Origin: Paragordius varius | Lineage: Eukaryota; Nematomorpha | Length of the DNA stretch: 64,000 bases | Assembly (NCBI GenBank): GCA_964247055.1 | Contig: OZ176060.1 | Span: 1,736,001-1,800,000, forward strand | Direction of reading: 5' to 3' | Shown here: positions 44,990 to 56,720 of the stretch, piece by piece | How positions within the stretch are numbered: position 1 is the first letter of the stretch | Layout: each line of letters starts with the position of its first letter | Position numbers and translations under genes: made by a program | The notes under the pieces: model-generated | Database searches by the model: none | Told to the model about the DNA's origin: nothing | Seen by the model: the letters and a program-made list of their open reading frames with translations, nothing else

Positions 44990-46736
44990 AGTAGTAGAGG
45001 CCACACTAAAAAAGCTCAGCCCCCAAACAAAAATATAAATGGTCGTTTGAAAACAGTGTTAAACATTTTTCTGCCACCAAAAACAATGCCTTCAGGGTCT
45101 GATTAATGATCGTGAAAATTTAGATAAAAAATTCATTTCTACAAGCAAAGCGTTAGGCGCAAAAATACTGCGTCGTTTAAAAAATACCCAGGCTATCGAT
45201 TTTGCCAACAATATAGAGAAAAAAACCAAGTCACAAAAAGTCTACAAATGGGCAAAGAGTTTACCTGAGTGCAATGAACAAAAGTATGCAGAAGTACACG
45301 CATATTCAATGCGATCAGCTTTAATCCGCAACTCGTTAATGAAAGCTTTCATGACTATTTTAAAGAGTCGCTAAACCATTTTATTAAAGTAGTTAACGAC
45401 ACTAACTCACTATCTTTCCAGGGTTGTGCAGAGTTTATAGCCCTAAACGACATAGTAAAACCTCTATCCAAACTAAAAAACAAAAGAACACCCGGCTTAT
45501 GCGAACGTATCTGTCGACTTAATTAAATGCATTGACCCGGCCATAATAAGTCCTAATCTCTCCTATATGTTTGATAATATACTTAAAACAGACAAGATCC
45601 CTGATGATGGAAAGATAGTTATATAATTCCAATTTACAAAGGGAAAGGCGATCCATGTCAACGCATACAGGTCTATCAAAATTCTAAAACATTCATTGAA
45701 AATATAGGAATATGATTTTGTTCGACAAACTTAAAAATAAACTACACACAAACGATATGCCAATAGGTTTATCAATAATATAATTCAATAGATGCTATAT
45801 TTATATTGAACAGTTACAATCGGCACATTCCATAAATTCCACTTCATTAGCCTTTGTCGGCCTAGAGAAGGCTTTTGATATTACAGAACACTAATACCAT
45901 GGGCTTTAAGGAGTTATGGGTGCGAAGAATGGATCAAACAGGCAATAATGAATCTCTATTCCAATAGTTAAACCAAGATAAAAACTTCCTATGGCTTTAC
46001 TCAAAAATTCCAAATCGATTCCGGCTTGCATCAAGGCTCCGTTACGAGCCCTATACTTTTTAATGTAATTCTAGATGAAATTAGAGGCGTCATTAGACAG
46101 GGTTACCGTGACAGATCTTGTCGCCGACAATTCGTTATTTACTTCCACATCCCAAGTAGACCTTGTACACTATTTGGAAATTCGGAAATCTACCTGAAGT
46201 TGGTCTTGAAGTAAATCTTACCAAACCTAAATTATGACAGACACTATTGATAAAAAACATAGCAAAGATATCAAATTTAACTCCTTAATGTGCACACGTT
46301 GCAGTTTGATGGAAAGTGTTTTTGTCCAACCCTTGGACATTCTACACTTCCTATGTAAACCATGGAATGAGATAACATCGATTCAAAGTACAAAACCATT
46401 TATTTGCAACCCACATCAATTAAAACAGTAGATTTCTTTATATACCCCGGAGACGTTATTACCACTAAAGGAGATATAGTTAATGCAATAAAACACCGAT
46501 CCAACCAAGATTGGAGAAAATACCATTAAATCAAGCATAACAACAAATTAATAAACATTACAAAGCAAAAATGTACACTACAGCGATACGGCCAGCCCTT
46601 ACATACGGCGCAGAAACATTCCCTCCCGTTGACTAAAACTAATAAAAATAAAATTTTAGGAACAGATATTGAATCCTCAAGACAATACTTTTCCATTAAA
46701 CTCATCCAAAAGTTTCAATAATAATTTTGACGCTGT
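44990..46736 (+). mobile_element. LINE remnant, 5' side of a nested insertion
   Basis: Broken plus-strand frames show reverse-transcriptase landmarks in order: KPLSKLKNKRTPGL, IIPIYKGKGD, a degraded NRF...-like segment, GFKELWVRRMDQ-like sequence, GLHQGSVTSPILFNVILDEI and a late YPGDVITTKGDIVNAI segment. It differs from the RTE copies at 35 kb in sequence, so it is another LINE family. The element resumes at 49289 after the Gypsy fossil. Many stops; old. Confidence 0.7.
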
Positions 46737-49288
46737 GACTCGAGAAACCGTAAAACAAGAATATTTATTGAGATAAAATACAAAAACTAAACTAAATAAA
46801 ATTGTCATCAAAAATGTATTCAAATCTAATATATAAATTTGTTAGTCTAAGATTAACTAACTGATGTATTTAAATCTATCATATCTCCTTATCCGAATCC
46901 CAGCCAATCTGGTGCTTTTCTTTTCCTAGGAGGATATCTTCTTTAAAGTTCTTTCTCAGTTGTTTTTCCGTTTTCATTTCAACCTGGGTGTCTTTCTCGT
47001 TTTCTTTTTCTTTGCTTTGTTCCTCCCCCACCTCCCGATTATTGGTTGTAAATCCGTTTAACCCAAAATAAAGGGGTATTTATATTTCTTTTCAGAAATA
47101 AGTTATACGGGTGTGGCGCTATGTACGTCGGAGCGATATCCCCATAACACTTAAATAATTTTTTGTCAGGAGTCAGCTTAGAATTCGTTGGTGATTTATA
47201 GTGTTCTTTTAAGGTGTAAATGACCCGTTCCACCAGCCCATTTGTTCGTGGATGATAGGGGGCACTAGTGACATGTTTAATGTTTGCTCGTTGCAAGATA
47301 TCTAAATCCTTGATGCAAAATATGATGCATTATCGGTAACTATCATCCGTGGAAATCTGTACCTTACACACCAATATTCTAACCAATGTAATATGTTTGC
47401 AGAATTAACAGTTCTTAGCAATTCGACATCAACCCATCTGGAGCTACTATCGATAGCTACTAACCAATAAAACACATCAATAGGACCGGCAATATCCAAA
47501 TGTATCCGTTCCCAGATACCCGTATTAAAATTCCATTCGTACGTGGCTTTTTATGTTACCCCGGTTTAACTAACACCCCATACAAGATCTGACATAATTT
47601 TTAATGTCTTGGTTTATACCTGGCCAATAAACTCTTTTTAGATCTAAGGTCGTAAAAACTTTTCCCTGCCGATTGTAAACACTATGATCAAACGTTGGAA
47701 TCAATTGATCGACAGGAACCAGACTTGGGTTAACAGTAACTCTAAAATCACCACATATGCGAATATCATTATCATTCTTCTTAACTATCATTAACGGAGT
47801 TACCCAGTCAATTCGTATTTGGGTTTATGGCCTCAATGATACCCAGACTTTCAAGCCTCTTTAATTCACTCTCCACCTTATACTGAAGCGGGATAGGTAC
47901 CCTCCTAGCTGCAAATCTTTTGGGGATACTATTTTTTTGAGAAACAACTTGATGAGTGGTCCCGTGTAACACCCAATACCCTCACAAAACAAATCCTTAA
48001 ATATGTAATCCACATAACTAACATTCTTTACACAGACATCATCTGGAAATCTACATAAGCTTTTCATCCACGGTAACCCAAAAACTCCAATCCTCCCTGG
48101 TAACCATACATTCCAACTGTTTGACCATACCATTCCAGTTAACATCTAGCAAGCATTGTCCCATCACCTCTACACCTTGATGGTTAAACCCAGCTATTAG
48201 ACCCGCGGGTGCTAAGGTCGGCCTTCCAATCTCCATCCACGTGCTTTTCCCAATCAATGATATTTGAGCTCCGGTATCGTATAACATCCTCACCCAATGG
48301 CCATTCAGACTTGCTTGCGTCCGGGCTTCATTTTATTATTGTTACCATTCACTATATTAACTCGCCATCAACACCTAATGACCTCGTCCTTTGCATCGGT
48401 AACACTCTTTGTTTGGAGCGAACAGTTGATCGCATGCAATCCACATTTTCCACACTTCTTCTTTATTATCATCACCTGCTATGGCAGAACCCTGTTTAAT
48501 CAAAAAACTATCCGCCTTTTTGTACGCCATTGCCATTTCTACCACCATCTCCAACGTAACAGGTTTCCCATCAAACATTGCATCTGGAAGTTTCGTGAAC
48601 AGATCTATTTCCAATCTTTTGAGTTGTAATCCTCCAACAAACCCATCTCTGATTCTTAGCATTGCATCTTGCCCAAAGTTGCACCGGGCAGCACATTCCT
48701 TTACCCGAAAATAATCCATCACTGATTCCGTGGCTTCTCTCCGGAGTTGCGTAAACTGGAATCTGGCTGCAAACACATGTATGTCGGAGAAAATATATTT
48801 TTTCCAGCCGCTACCAAAGCATCCCAGCCCACTTCTTGTACGCGATAAAAGAATTTCTTCGACTTTAAATATGGGATAGACCGATGTAGGCCAATAACAA
48901 GTTTTTTTTTGTTTTGTCATCTCCTTGAATAAATTTCACTTTTAACATTCTATTTATATAAACGATATATTCATCAAAGATAGTTGCCGAATCATATGCT
49001 TCCAGACTAAATATTTCCATGCGCGAATGTAATGATATAAAACGACCGCGCCAAATGTGGTGACTCGAGAAACCGTAAAACAAAAATATTTATTGAGAAA
49101 TACAAAAATTAAACTATATAAAATTAGCGGGGATGTTAAACCAAGGTAAATAACGTGTGCAGGTTATATACAAAATTGATACAATAGTTTAATTCAAATA
49201 TAAAAGGTCATCAAAAAGTATGCAAATCCTATATATAAATTTGTCTAGTCTAAAATTAGCTAACCGGTGTATTCAAATCTGTCAGACG
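46737..49288 (-). mobile_element. Gypsy (Ty3-type) LTR retrotransposon fossil nested in a LINE
   Basis: Two LTRs (about 46737-46887 and 49058-49288) with TG...CA ends are flanked by a 5-bp target duplication GACGC. Between them on the minus strand are gag with a CCHC knuckle (about 48920-48375), an aspartic protease segment with the DTGA motif (about 48293-48051), reverse-transcriptase traces (about 47990-47600), and integrase with its zinc-binding and core parts (about 47640-47039). It is smaller than intact relatives and broken in many places. The two LTRs are clearly diverged, so the insertion is not recent. The partial element at 22272-23265 belongs to the same family. Confidence 0.85.
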
Positions 49289-49560
49289 CCCACGCAATCT
49301 TTCAAAACCCAATTGATCATATAATTCAAGCCCAAAGACTAAGCATGTTAGGACACATTAAGCGAAGAAATGATAATATTTTGAGAAAGATGCAACATTA
49401 ATAATTAGATTCAAAAATTTACCAGATCCTTTTAAAGTATAGCACAAAATCACAGAAGATGCTGAGGAACGAAAAATGTTAAAGACGCCTACAACCGCAA
49501 AACATGGAAGAAATAAATACATCAGGCACTCTCTATTGAGTAGTCTGATTTTCATTTTGT
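49289..49560 (+). mobile_element. LINE remnant, 3' side of the nested insertion
   Basis: Continues the LINE interrupted at 46736. The plus-strand reading gives HAIFQNPIDHIIQAQRLSML then GHIKRRNDNILRKM, the usual RLRWLGH+.R C-terminal block of LINEs. Decayed beyond about 49400. Confidence 0.7.
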
Positions 49561-49756
49561 TTGGTGACTTTTCATTCAATGTTTTCATACAACATTTTGT
49601 ATAATAGAACTTTAAATTACAATTGTAAATTACAACATAATATCCAAATGTTTAAGTACGTAGGTCTTTATAAGTCTATTTGAATTAATCATCGCATCTA
49701 TAAAGGATATTTTTGACTTTAAAAATTTATTGTACCAACCAATTCAGTCGTGAGAC
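49561..49756. other. Short AT-rich spacer
   Basis: Separates the LINE tail from the next hAT-type element. Nothing recognised. Confidence 0.4.
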
Positions 49757-51468
49757 CAGAGGCTTAACTTGCATTTCTGGCGCCGGGTGGATGAATCTGT
49801 GACGGCGCCATCTCACCCTCATGCAACCCCTTGCTTTTTTTAAATAATTAAATTCAAATGAGCGGCACGAATGTGGCCCGTCCTAAACAGAAGCACAGGA
49901 AAAAACATGCACATACAACTCTTTGAAAACGACGGCTTGCTTCGCAAATTTATCAGAAATTAAAAAATAATGATATAAGTTTCTGTGCCAAAAGTTCGTT
50001 TTAAATGTAAATGTTGTATACAAGCAGTATTCAAAGTGCATTCGAATGCGAGACCGACTATAATTTTTTTTAAAAAAGGCTTACGTTCGGAGAATGGCAA
50101 CCCTTGGTATTAAAAACATCATAAAATTTTCAAAAATTTAATATTGGTTTCCATGAAGACTCCCCAGATACATATTATATTTATAATCCACATTTATTTC
50201 CCTAGCATTTAATAAGGTCCTCTATTGTATGGCTACTGTCGAAAAATATTGAGGCGCCGTAGTTAGGCACATGTTTTGTTGTCAAATATTCGAAAAATGC
50301 TGTCCCGCCGTTTTTTGGCAGTAAAGTGGAATTGGTATTATGATTATTAGTATTATGCAAATATGATTGTAACCTTTCTCTTATTTTTTGCGCGGTATGA
50401 TTAGCTTTCATTTTTTGTTTTTTATCTTAAGCGCTAAATAGGCATTCCTGATAATATAATTTAATTTAAATAATTATTTTTCGCAGAACTATTTACCTAT
50501 CCTACCCGTCGAGAGTATAATAGATATCGAACCATTGGAATAGAATTAAAAAATATCAAATCTTTAGATAGTATATTAAAATTCAAACAGGAATCGTTTT
50601 GGGCCTAGTTAGTTTTTTTTTCTAATTTCGGTTCCTGTTCTATTTTTTTAATTGATTTTAATTCCAAAACGGTTCCACTAGATTTTGATCTAAAATCTTA
50701 TTTTTTCTTTTTTTTGAGGTAACAGTTAAAAAATTATACGTTAAAATAGCCATAAAAACAAACTTAATTGTTAACCGGTAACGTAACTCGAATTCATTTA
50801 TTAATATCGATTTATAAAATATATTTGATGGCATGTGTAAAAATACTTTAAGCTGTGTGGTTCATTATTTATTTTAAAATAGTTGAAAATAGTTATATCA
50901 AAATAAATATATATTTATATGTCATACCCCTCTAATGGAAAATCGGATACTGAAAAAAATTTTAATTCAAGAATTAAAAAATCAAAGTTGCTATTGAGCA
51001 GCAAAATAATGAAGGGAAACAAAAAAGAAAAAAGCAAGATGATGTTCTTGATTTGGGAAATTTACTCTTTCTTATTATATCAATTTTGCATTTTATAATT
51101 TTAAAAGAACATCAATATTAGTAATGATCTTATACTTTCTGACACTTTGGTGATTTGAAGCAAATATTTGAAGGTGGGTTCCATGAATGATATAAACAGG
51201 AGGTCAAGAATAGTAGGCGCTTGAAAGTGGAGTTATAATAAATTTAGATATGAAACAGATAGATTTAAATCTTAATAAAAGGAGAATTTTGATAAGATTG
51301 AAGGCTTGGCAATCATAAATGGGTGATTTTTCATGTATTATCTAAAATAATAACTTTTAAATACCTATTTTATTGAAATAAAAGTCAAAAAATTTAAAAA
51401 CTCGCGCCCCTTTAACTATGGCGCCCGCTGCATCAGCCCTCCTTTCCACACCCCTAGCTTCGCCACTG
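49757..51468. mobile_element. Non-autonomous hAT-type element
   Basis: The left end is CAGAGGCTTAACTTGCATTT then CTGGCGCCGGGTGG; the right end read inward is CAGTGGCGAAGCTAGGGGTG. The flanks CGTGAGAC and TGATAGAC agree at 5 of 8 positions, a worn target duplication at best. Inside I see no transposase; the minus-strand frame at 50202-50411 (NNHNTNSTLLPKNGGTAFFE) is not recognisable. The ends match those at 26270-26365, 10300-10342 and, more loosely, 31720-33307. Confidence 0.6.
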
Positions 51469-51796
51469 TGATAGACTAGATCTTGGATCTAAAAATATAA
51501 AATTTAACTTGGAAAAGTTTCTTTAAATCTTGTGAGCTGTATGAATCGCTAATGTAGGTATATTATTTTTTAATTTATTTGATATATATCGCTTTCATTT
51601 TTTAATAAATTTTTAAGTACTCTATATATTTTACTGTTTATTCATTAATATTATTTTTCACTATCATTTTAATTGTATTTTTTGGGTTTATGAAGCCTGA
51701 AAGCCAGACCTAGCCAGTCGCTTCACGGGAGGTAGTGATGTTGTAGAGTATGTTTTATTAATAATGTTGGTTCGTTATGAAAAGCTATATAATTTA

Positions 51797-52010
51797 CAGT
51801 AAAAATTGAAATACGGACAAAACGTAAAAATATAAAGACAAATATTTTTTTCATGTTGAGAGTATGTTTTAACATTAATGGTTCGTTATGCTATATGAAT
51901 TACAGTAAAAATTGAAATTATACTGACAAAATGAATAAATGTAAAGACAAATATTAGTTTCTTAAAGAAAATCATACTTTTTTATATTTTTTCTCATATA
52001 AGCTATTTAG
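51797..52010. repeat. Two MITE D left arms in tandem
   Basis: ACAGTAAAAATTGAAAT with CGGACAAAACGTAAAAATAT at 51797, and again ACAGTAAAAATTGAAATTAT with ATAAATGTAAAGACAAAT at 51902. Both are arms of the element seen whole at 10935 and 30231. A piece of RTE-like leader (GTTGAGAGTATGTTTTA, TGGTTCGTTATG) is repeated between them. Confidence 0.6.
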
Positions 52011-52035
52011 TTACAATAAAATATAGATTTGATTG

Positions 52036-52040
<5 letters not shown>

Positions 52041-52072
<32 letters not shown>
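52041..52072. repeat. TA microsatellite
   Basis: About 15 uninterrupted TA units. Similar shorter runs occur near 41965 and 42905, inside or beside introns of the secreted-protein gene. Confidence 0.9.
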
Positions 52073-52073
<1 letters not shown>

Positions 52074-52199
52074 ATTTCTCACTTTGCCATATAAAACAAT
52101 GAGTTATATTGATATAATCTAGATTTAAAAATTATGTCTTTAAAACGATTATGTAATTTAAGGCTAAAATTATTATCGATGGTATTATAGTCGAGTGTT

Positions 52200-52980
52200 T
52201 TACGAAGTGCTTAGGTTTCTTGGGTAATTGGAGTTTGATGCGGAGCTTAGCAACTAAAAGGTTGTGATCAGTGTAGCATTCAGAGTCAGGATAACATTTA
52301 ACGTTTTGTAATGAACTTTTTTATTTATTCATGCCAATTATAAAATCAATTTGATTACGGTATTTTGGACACGGGAACGCCATGTGTAAAGGCGTCTTTT
52401 GGATTGATTAAAGAATATGTTTGCTATAAAAATTAATGACTTGGACAAAATTCGATGAGTCGATCGCCTCTGTCGTTTTTTGTTCCTAGTCTTGCCTCCT
52501 ACAGGGTATGTATCCTCACCAATGATACTGTTGAAATTCACCAAGGAGAAATAGAATATCTTTTTTGGTATTCGCTTTATTGCTGTTTTTAGCTCATTGT
52601 AAAAAGTTTCGCATTTGTCGTCGCTGTATGAACTGGTTGGAGCGTAGACTTGGAGGATTGTTATGGGCTGAGGTCTAGTTTGGATCCGTATTGATATCAT
52701 ACGTTCGTTAATAGGATTATAGATGTCGGATAAATTTGCTAATTTCTTGTTCATTATGATACCTGTCCATTGTATTTGAGAGTGTTGTGTCCGGAATAAA
52801 ATAGTACGTGATTTTCAAATTCTAAGATGCCATTAGAAGGGATATGTGTTTCAGATACACCGAGTATGTCGATGCTGTATTTTGTAATTTAGTTTACAAC
52901 ATCGATTTTGTTGTTATTATAAGCACCTATAAGATTGCAGGTGGCAACTTTTATATTCATATTCCTTGATTTTAATGTTT
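52200..52980 (-). mobile_element. LINE endonuclease fragment, opposite strand
   Basis: The minus strand at 52754-52338 encodes ITILQVYAPTSSYSDDKCET, FYNELKTAIKRIPKK, VNFNSIIGEDTYPVGGKTRN and FIANIFFNQSKRRLYTWRS. This is an APE endonuclease with the QVYAPTS, (G)DFN.KIG and ANT.F....RRLYTWRSP steps; the GDFN motif has decayed to LVNFN. Further degraded match extends to about 52970. It belongs to a LINE family distinct from the RTE copies around it, and has no reverse transcriptase here. Confidence 0.7.
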
Positions 52981-54593
52981 AAACCATTGGAATAAGCAAA
53001 AATGTGATAGTTTAGGTTTGGATTATTATAGAATATGTGACGGAGAATATAACGAGAATATATGATGGGGAATGTGAAGAGATGATTTTAATAAATGATT
53101 TAAAAATATATTAATGTATGGAGATGAGTTAAAATTACATTATTTATGGTAAAAAAATATATTGAATAGAGTAGGTCTACCATACCTTTCCCTCTCAATT
53201 GGTAAACATGTGTTTTTATCACATCAACAGTTCTCTTTTACAGCCAATGATGTATTACTCACAAACCTAATTTGAACTTACTAAAATGAAAATTCGTAGA
53301 TTGAGTGCAGTGTAACGCGAAAAGACAAGGTGAGGGATTTATACATTAGAGGAAATACGGAAATCAAGTCGTTACGCAAAAGAGATGTTAAATTATCTTA
53401 GAAACTGGCACGTAGAAAAAAGAGATGGTAAAACATTGGCAAAAAGATTGATATATATATATATTATGCATGTATATAGAAAGGTAGGAGGGGAAGAGGG
53501 TGCACTAAAACGGGATGGATTGATACGGTTAATAGAAACATAACAAAAGTGAATTTAAAACGCAAGGACACCATAGACAGGGTTTTATGGCGAAATAGAT
53601 TACGGATATGATCGCTCGAGAGTGATATCATATAATGTAATTATTATTAAAAGCTGTAATATGTATTGCGTATGTAATCTTAGATGTGTGGCTTAAAAAA
53701 TCTAATTGTTTAATTGCGCTGCAATTCGTTCACTATATATAATGGCTGATTTATTAAGGTAAATGATTATGGACGCTATAGGTTGTGATTATACCAGCAT
53801 TAAATAATAGAGTTATATTATTAATCTAATTTTAAAAAAATCTTGTAAATTATATCTGTCTGTTAATCTCTTCAATTAAGGGTATTTTCATAATATGTTA
53901 ACTGGTACTTATTTAATCGGTTATGACAAAAAAATGTTATATTCGATTCATTTTTTGATAATTTTAAAATTATGATGGCCATCCTGTATCGCTAAGAAAC
54001 AGGAAAAGAGTTCTTTTTCAATAAATACCATATAATTAACAATAAACCCCAACTAATTCCTCACCGGTTAAAACTAAAACCGGGTAGGTTCATATGAAAA
54101 TGAAACCGAGAATTAGTGGAATGTTAAAATCTAAAGAATCGGGTTCCGGCTCGAAGCCCTTTTTATCCATACACTACTGTGTTGCCAATTGGCCGATGTG
54201 GTGAATAGGCCAGCATAAATGTACATACTGTATATGCACATTGATCATACACCGATATTTCAGTATATAATAGATATATTTGATGTGTTTAATTTATTTA
54301 ATATCAAAAATTAAAAAAATTCATATTATGAGCCCTAAAAAACAAATATATCATATATTTGGCACACTTTTACCCAACATATTGCCAAAAATAACGCGCT
54401 ATATATTAACATATCAATTCATATAACTTGGCGTTTAATATAAATAAAATTTTAGGAAAAAAATTGAGGTTTGATAATAAAAAAATTTAATCAATATTTA
54501 CGTATCCAAGATAGCGTCCAAAACTACATTAAAAAGTAAAATTATTGCCAATATTATAAAAATTATAAATATTTATTTAGGTATTTAATAGAA

Positions 54594-54604
54594 TATATAT
54601 AGAG
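54594..54604 (+). promoter_or_regulatory. TATA box, FN3-like gene copy 1
   Basis: TATATATAGAG lies about 55-63 bp before the ATG at 54657, in the middle of well-conserved sequence shared with copy 2 (TATATAGAGCTGCCATAAAT). Confidence 0.45.
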
Positions 54605-54656
54605 CTGCCATAAATGACCAAAATCACATTATTTTGTCAAATCAAACGAATTCATA

Positions 54657-56411
54657 ATGATTGCCCTATCCTCTCTTTTGACCTTCTTTATCGTTTCTAT
54701 CGCTATATCCGATTGTAGATTGCTTAAAGGGACAGAAACCAGCAATATTGGTAATAATATATTTTTAGAGTACCACAAAATTTTAGTTAACATAGGATAC
54801 TAATAACAAGTTCAAGATGTTTACCAAAATATAAATCTCTGATATAAATCAAATATTTTACCTAATGTTTATCAGAATGCAGAGTTACACAGGCAGCAGA
54901 TATGGGTGTACAAAATTTGAGACTTTGCTTGTCTGGATTTAGCATTGGGTCTCTACCTCATTATTCTGTGATGGCTTCTTTCGATGAACCTAACCGATTA
55001 ATCAAAAATCCAATGGTTTATTTCTACCAACTTTGGCCTTATTACAATGCAACTTCCTTGTTTGAAGCTTATGGTCCCACATGGGCCAATGCTTTACATG
55101 TAAAATAATTTATTTCTCTTTCTAATATATAATATTACCGTTTTCGTATATTTATACAGGCTAAGCATTTTGAGTTGCCGAGATTGGTACCACAGCAAGA
55201 GTACATGTTAAAGGTATCAGCTTCACAAAAAAATATTTCACGAGGATCTTTTGCAGATTTCTTGCGATTTAAAGGTATTTCGCAGTAGTTGAAATATATA
55301 TGCCATTTACGTTTAAATTGAGCTTTTAATACATAGGATCACCCTTTGGTATTAATAATTATTTGATACTTAACGTTAATCCCCAATTATACGTTCCTAA
55401 GCCTAACACTTTATTATCTTTATGGTAGTTTTGTACTCCCAGAGAGAATAAATAATTATATAGTTTTTTATATTGGTCTGAATTTAAAAAGCATTCTTTA
55501 GCCTTGGGAGGGCGTATAAAAAAATTTCCGAATAACGTAAAAATATAAAAAGATACTTTGCAATTAATTTCGCCGTAATTTTTTTGTTGCAATTTAAAAC
55601 AACCGGCAAAAGAGTGTACATTTAGAGATCAATGTTTTAAAATTAAATGTTAATCAAAATCAAACAATAGAATATAATAAGTTTAAGCTATATACAAAAC
55701 TAACCTTTTGAGGTTGTCAATGAATTTACCAACTTGAATGGTTTAAATAATTGTGACATAAAAAATAATTTATATAATTCCGATTGGAAAGTTTAGCTCA
55801 ATAATTTAATTATGGGCTATAAAGGTCAAAGTATTCATATGTCTTTACGGCTGATTTTAAAATGTCTATGTTTATTGCATACTTCTGTCATCCCTTCTTT
55901 TTAGTGTCAGTGAATGGAAATGATTATAAACTTGAACAGCATGGTATGAAAATTTTTTTATATACCACTAATTAATTTGTAATTCTTAACTAATCCTGAA
56001 TACTAAATAGACATTTCCAAATCTTTTGCTAAAATTGTTCGAGCCACCACTACTTTTACTAATGAAGGCCGCACCAAAGATTTATTTGTATATATTGAGC
56101 CCCTTTCCGAACATTTTGCCAAGGCTTATGGGATTGAAAATTTGGATATTATATTAAGTCGCCCAGATGTAGAAGGAGAAAAGGCTCGACATGGGACTCT
56201 TGGTGTAAGTATTTACATCAGAATATTTTATATTAGCAACATTTACAATATGTAACTTAATTAATAGTTAAAAAGCAGAATGTATCGGTTTTCCAACTTG
56301 AATCCAAGCTCTGAATATGAAGTCATCATTCGTCCTATATATAAAAATGGGGCTCATGCTTCAACAGAATACCTCTCCCACCGAATCTATGTAGATTTGG
56401 CGCAGTGTTAA
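54657..56411 (+). CDS. Secreted FN3-like protein, copy 1 (269 aa)
   Basis: Six exons: 54657-54750, 54876-55099, 55160-55274, 55905-55943, 56011-56204, 56268-56411. GT-AG introns of 125, 60, 630, 67 and 63 nt give one frame of 810 nt with stop. The signal peptide is MIALSSLLTFFIVSIAIS, with a cysteine just after. Two divergent fibronectin-III-like units are suggested: one ending FELPRLVPQQEYMLKVSA (exons 2-3), the other ending MYRFSNLNPSSEYEVIIRPI (exon 6), both matching the L..L.P...Y.V.V.. strand pattern of FN3 domains. No membrane anchor; the C-terminus is DLAQC. AATAAA lies near 56473. Likely extracellular binding or adhesion; the exact role is unknown. The 630-nt intron 3 holds a repeat-like segment also present in copy 2. 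Confidence 0.8.
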
Positions 56412-56720
56412 ATTCCTATTTGATTAGATTTTACTGGTTATCAAAAATTGTAGTTTTTTTAAATTTTAGCATAATAAATGATTTACATATGAAAAATGGC
56501 AATTTACTATTTTCTATTCGTTAGTGAACTCTTAGCTGAGAACTTAAATAAGCCCTCTAAAATTACCTTAACAAGCAAAATTGCTATATGCCATAATAGA
56601 TGATGTAAACATTTTTTTAAATGCATACTTTACTTAATATTAAAGCAGCATAACAACACTTTCGCGTATATAAAAAGAGTTTTTTATAATCGGTAACGTA
56701 ATCTATCAATAAACTGAAAA

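Larger units (their letters stand above)
51690..53640 (+). mobile_element. RTE LINE copy, only ends preserved, with later debris inside
   Basis: 51690-51790 matches the 5' end of the RTE LINE at 35670-35770 (GCCAGACCTAGCCAGTCGCT, AATGTTGGTTCGTTA). 53281-53640 matches its 3' end (AACGCGAAAAGACAAGGTGA, GGGTTTTATGGCGAAATAGA, GATATCATATAATGTAATTA). Between them lie MITE D arms (51797-52010), a TA microsatellite and an opposite-strand LINE piece. The 3' boundary is where the duplicated FN3-like gene unit begins. Confidence 0.7.
53640..56720 (+). repeat. Segmental duplication, unit 1
   Basis: Matches 60888-64000 nearly throughout, at roughly 95% identity by eye, with small indels and an offset of about 7250 bp. 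It begins at the RTE 3' end, both copies opening with AAGCTGTAATA and GGACGCTATAGGTT, and spans upstream sequence, the whole FN3-like gene and its 3' flank. Unit 2 reaches the end of the window, so the unit's true right edge is unseen. Confidence 0.9.

Noticed and set aside
48209-48714. Plus-strand open frames opposite the Gypsy fossil
   Set aside because: They are shadows of the element's minus-strand coding sequence.
54135-54160. GGGTTCCGGCTCGAAGCCC-like sequence, repeated near 61398
   Set aside because: It resembles a tRNA B-box in part, but there is no surrounding cloverleaf. It is simply part of the duplicated unit.
55359-55592. Minus-strand open frame inside intron 3 of FN3-like copy 1, with a similar one in copy 2
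   Set aside because: Both lie in the duplicated intron, so the similarity comes from the duplication. The frame length changes between copies and there is no start context or motif.
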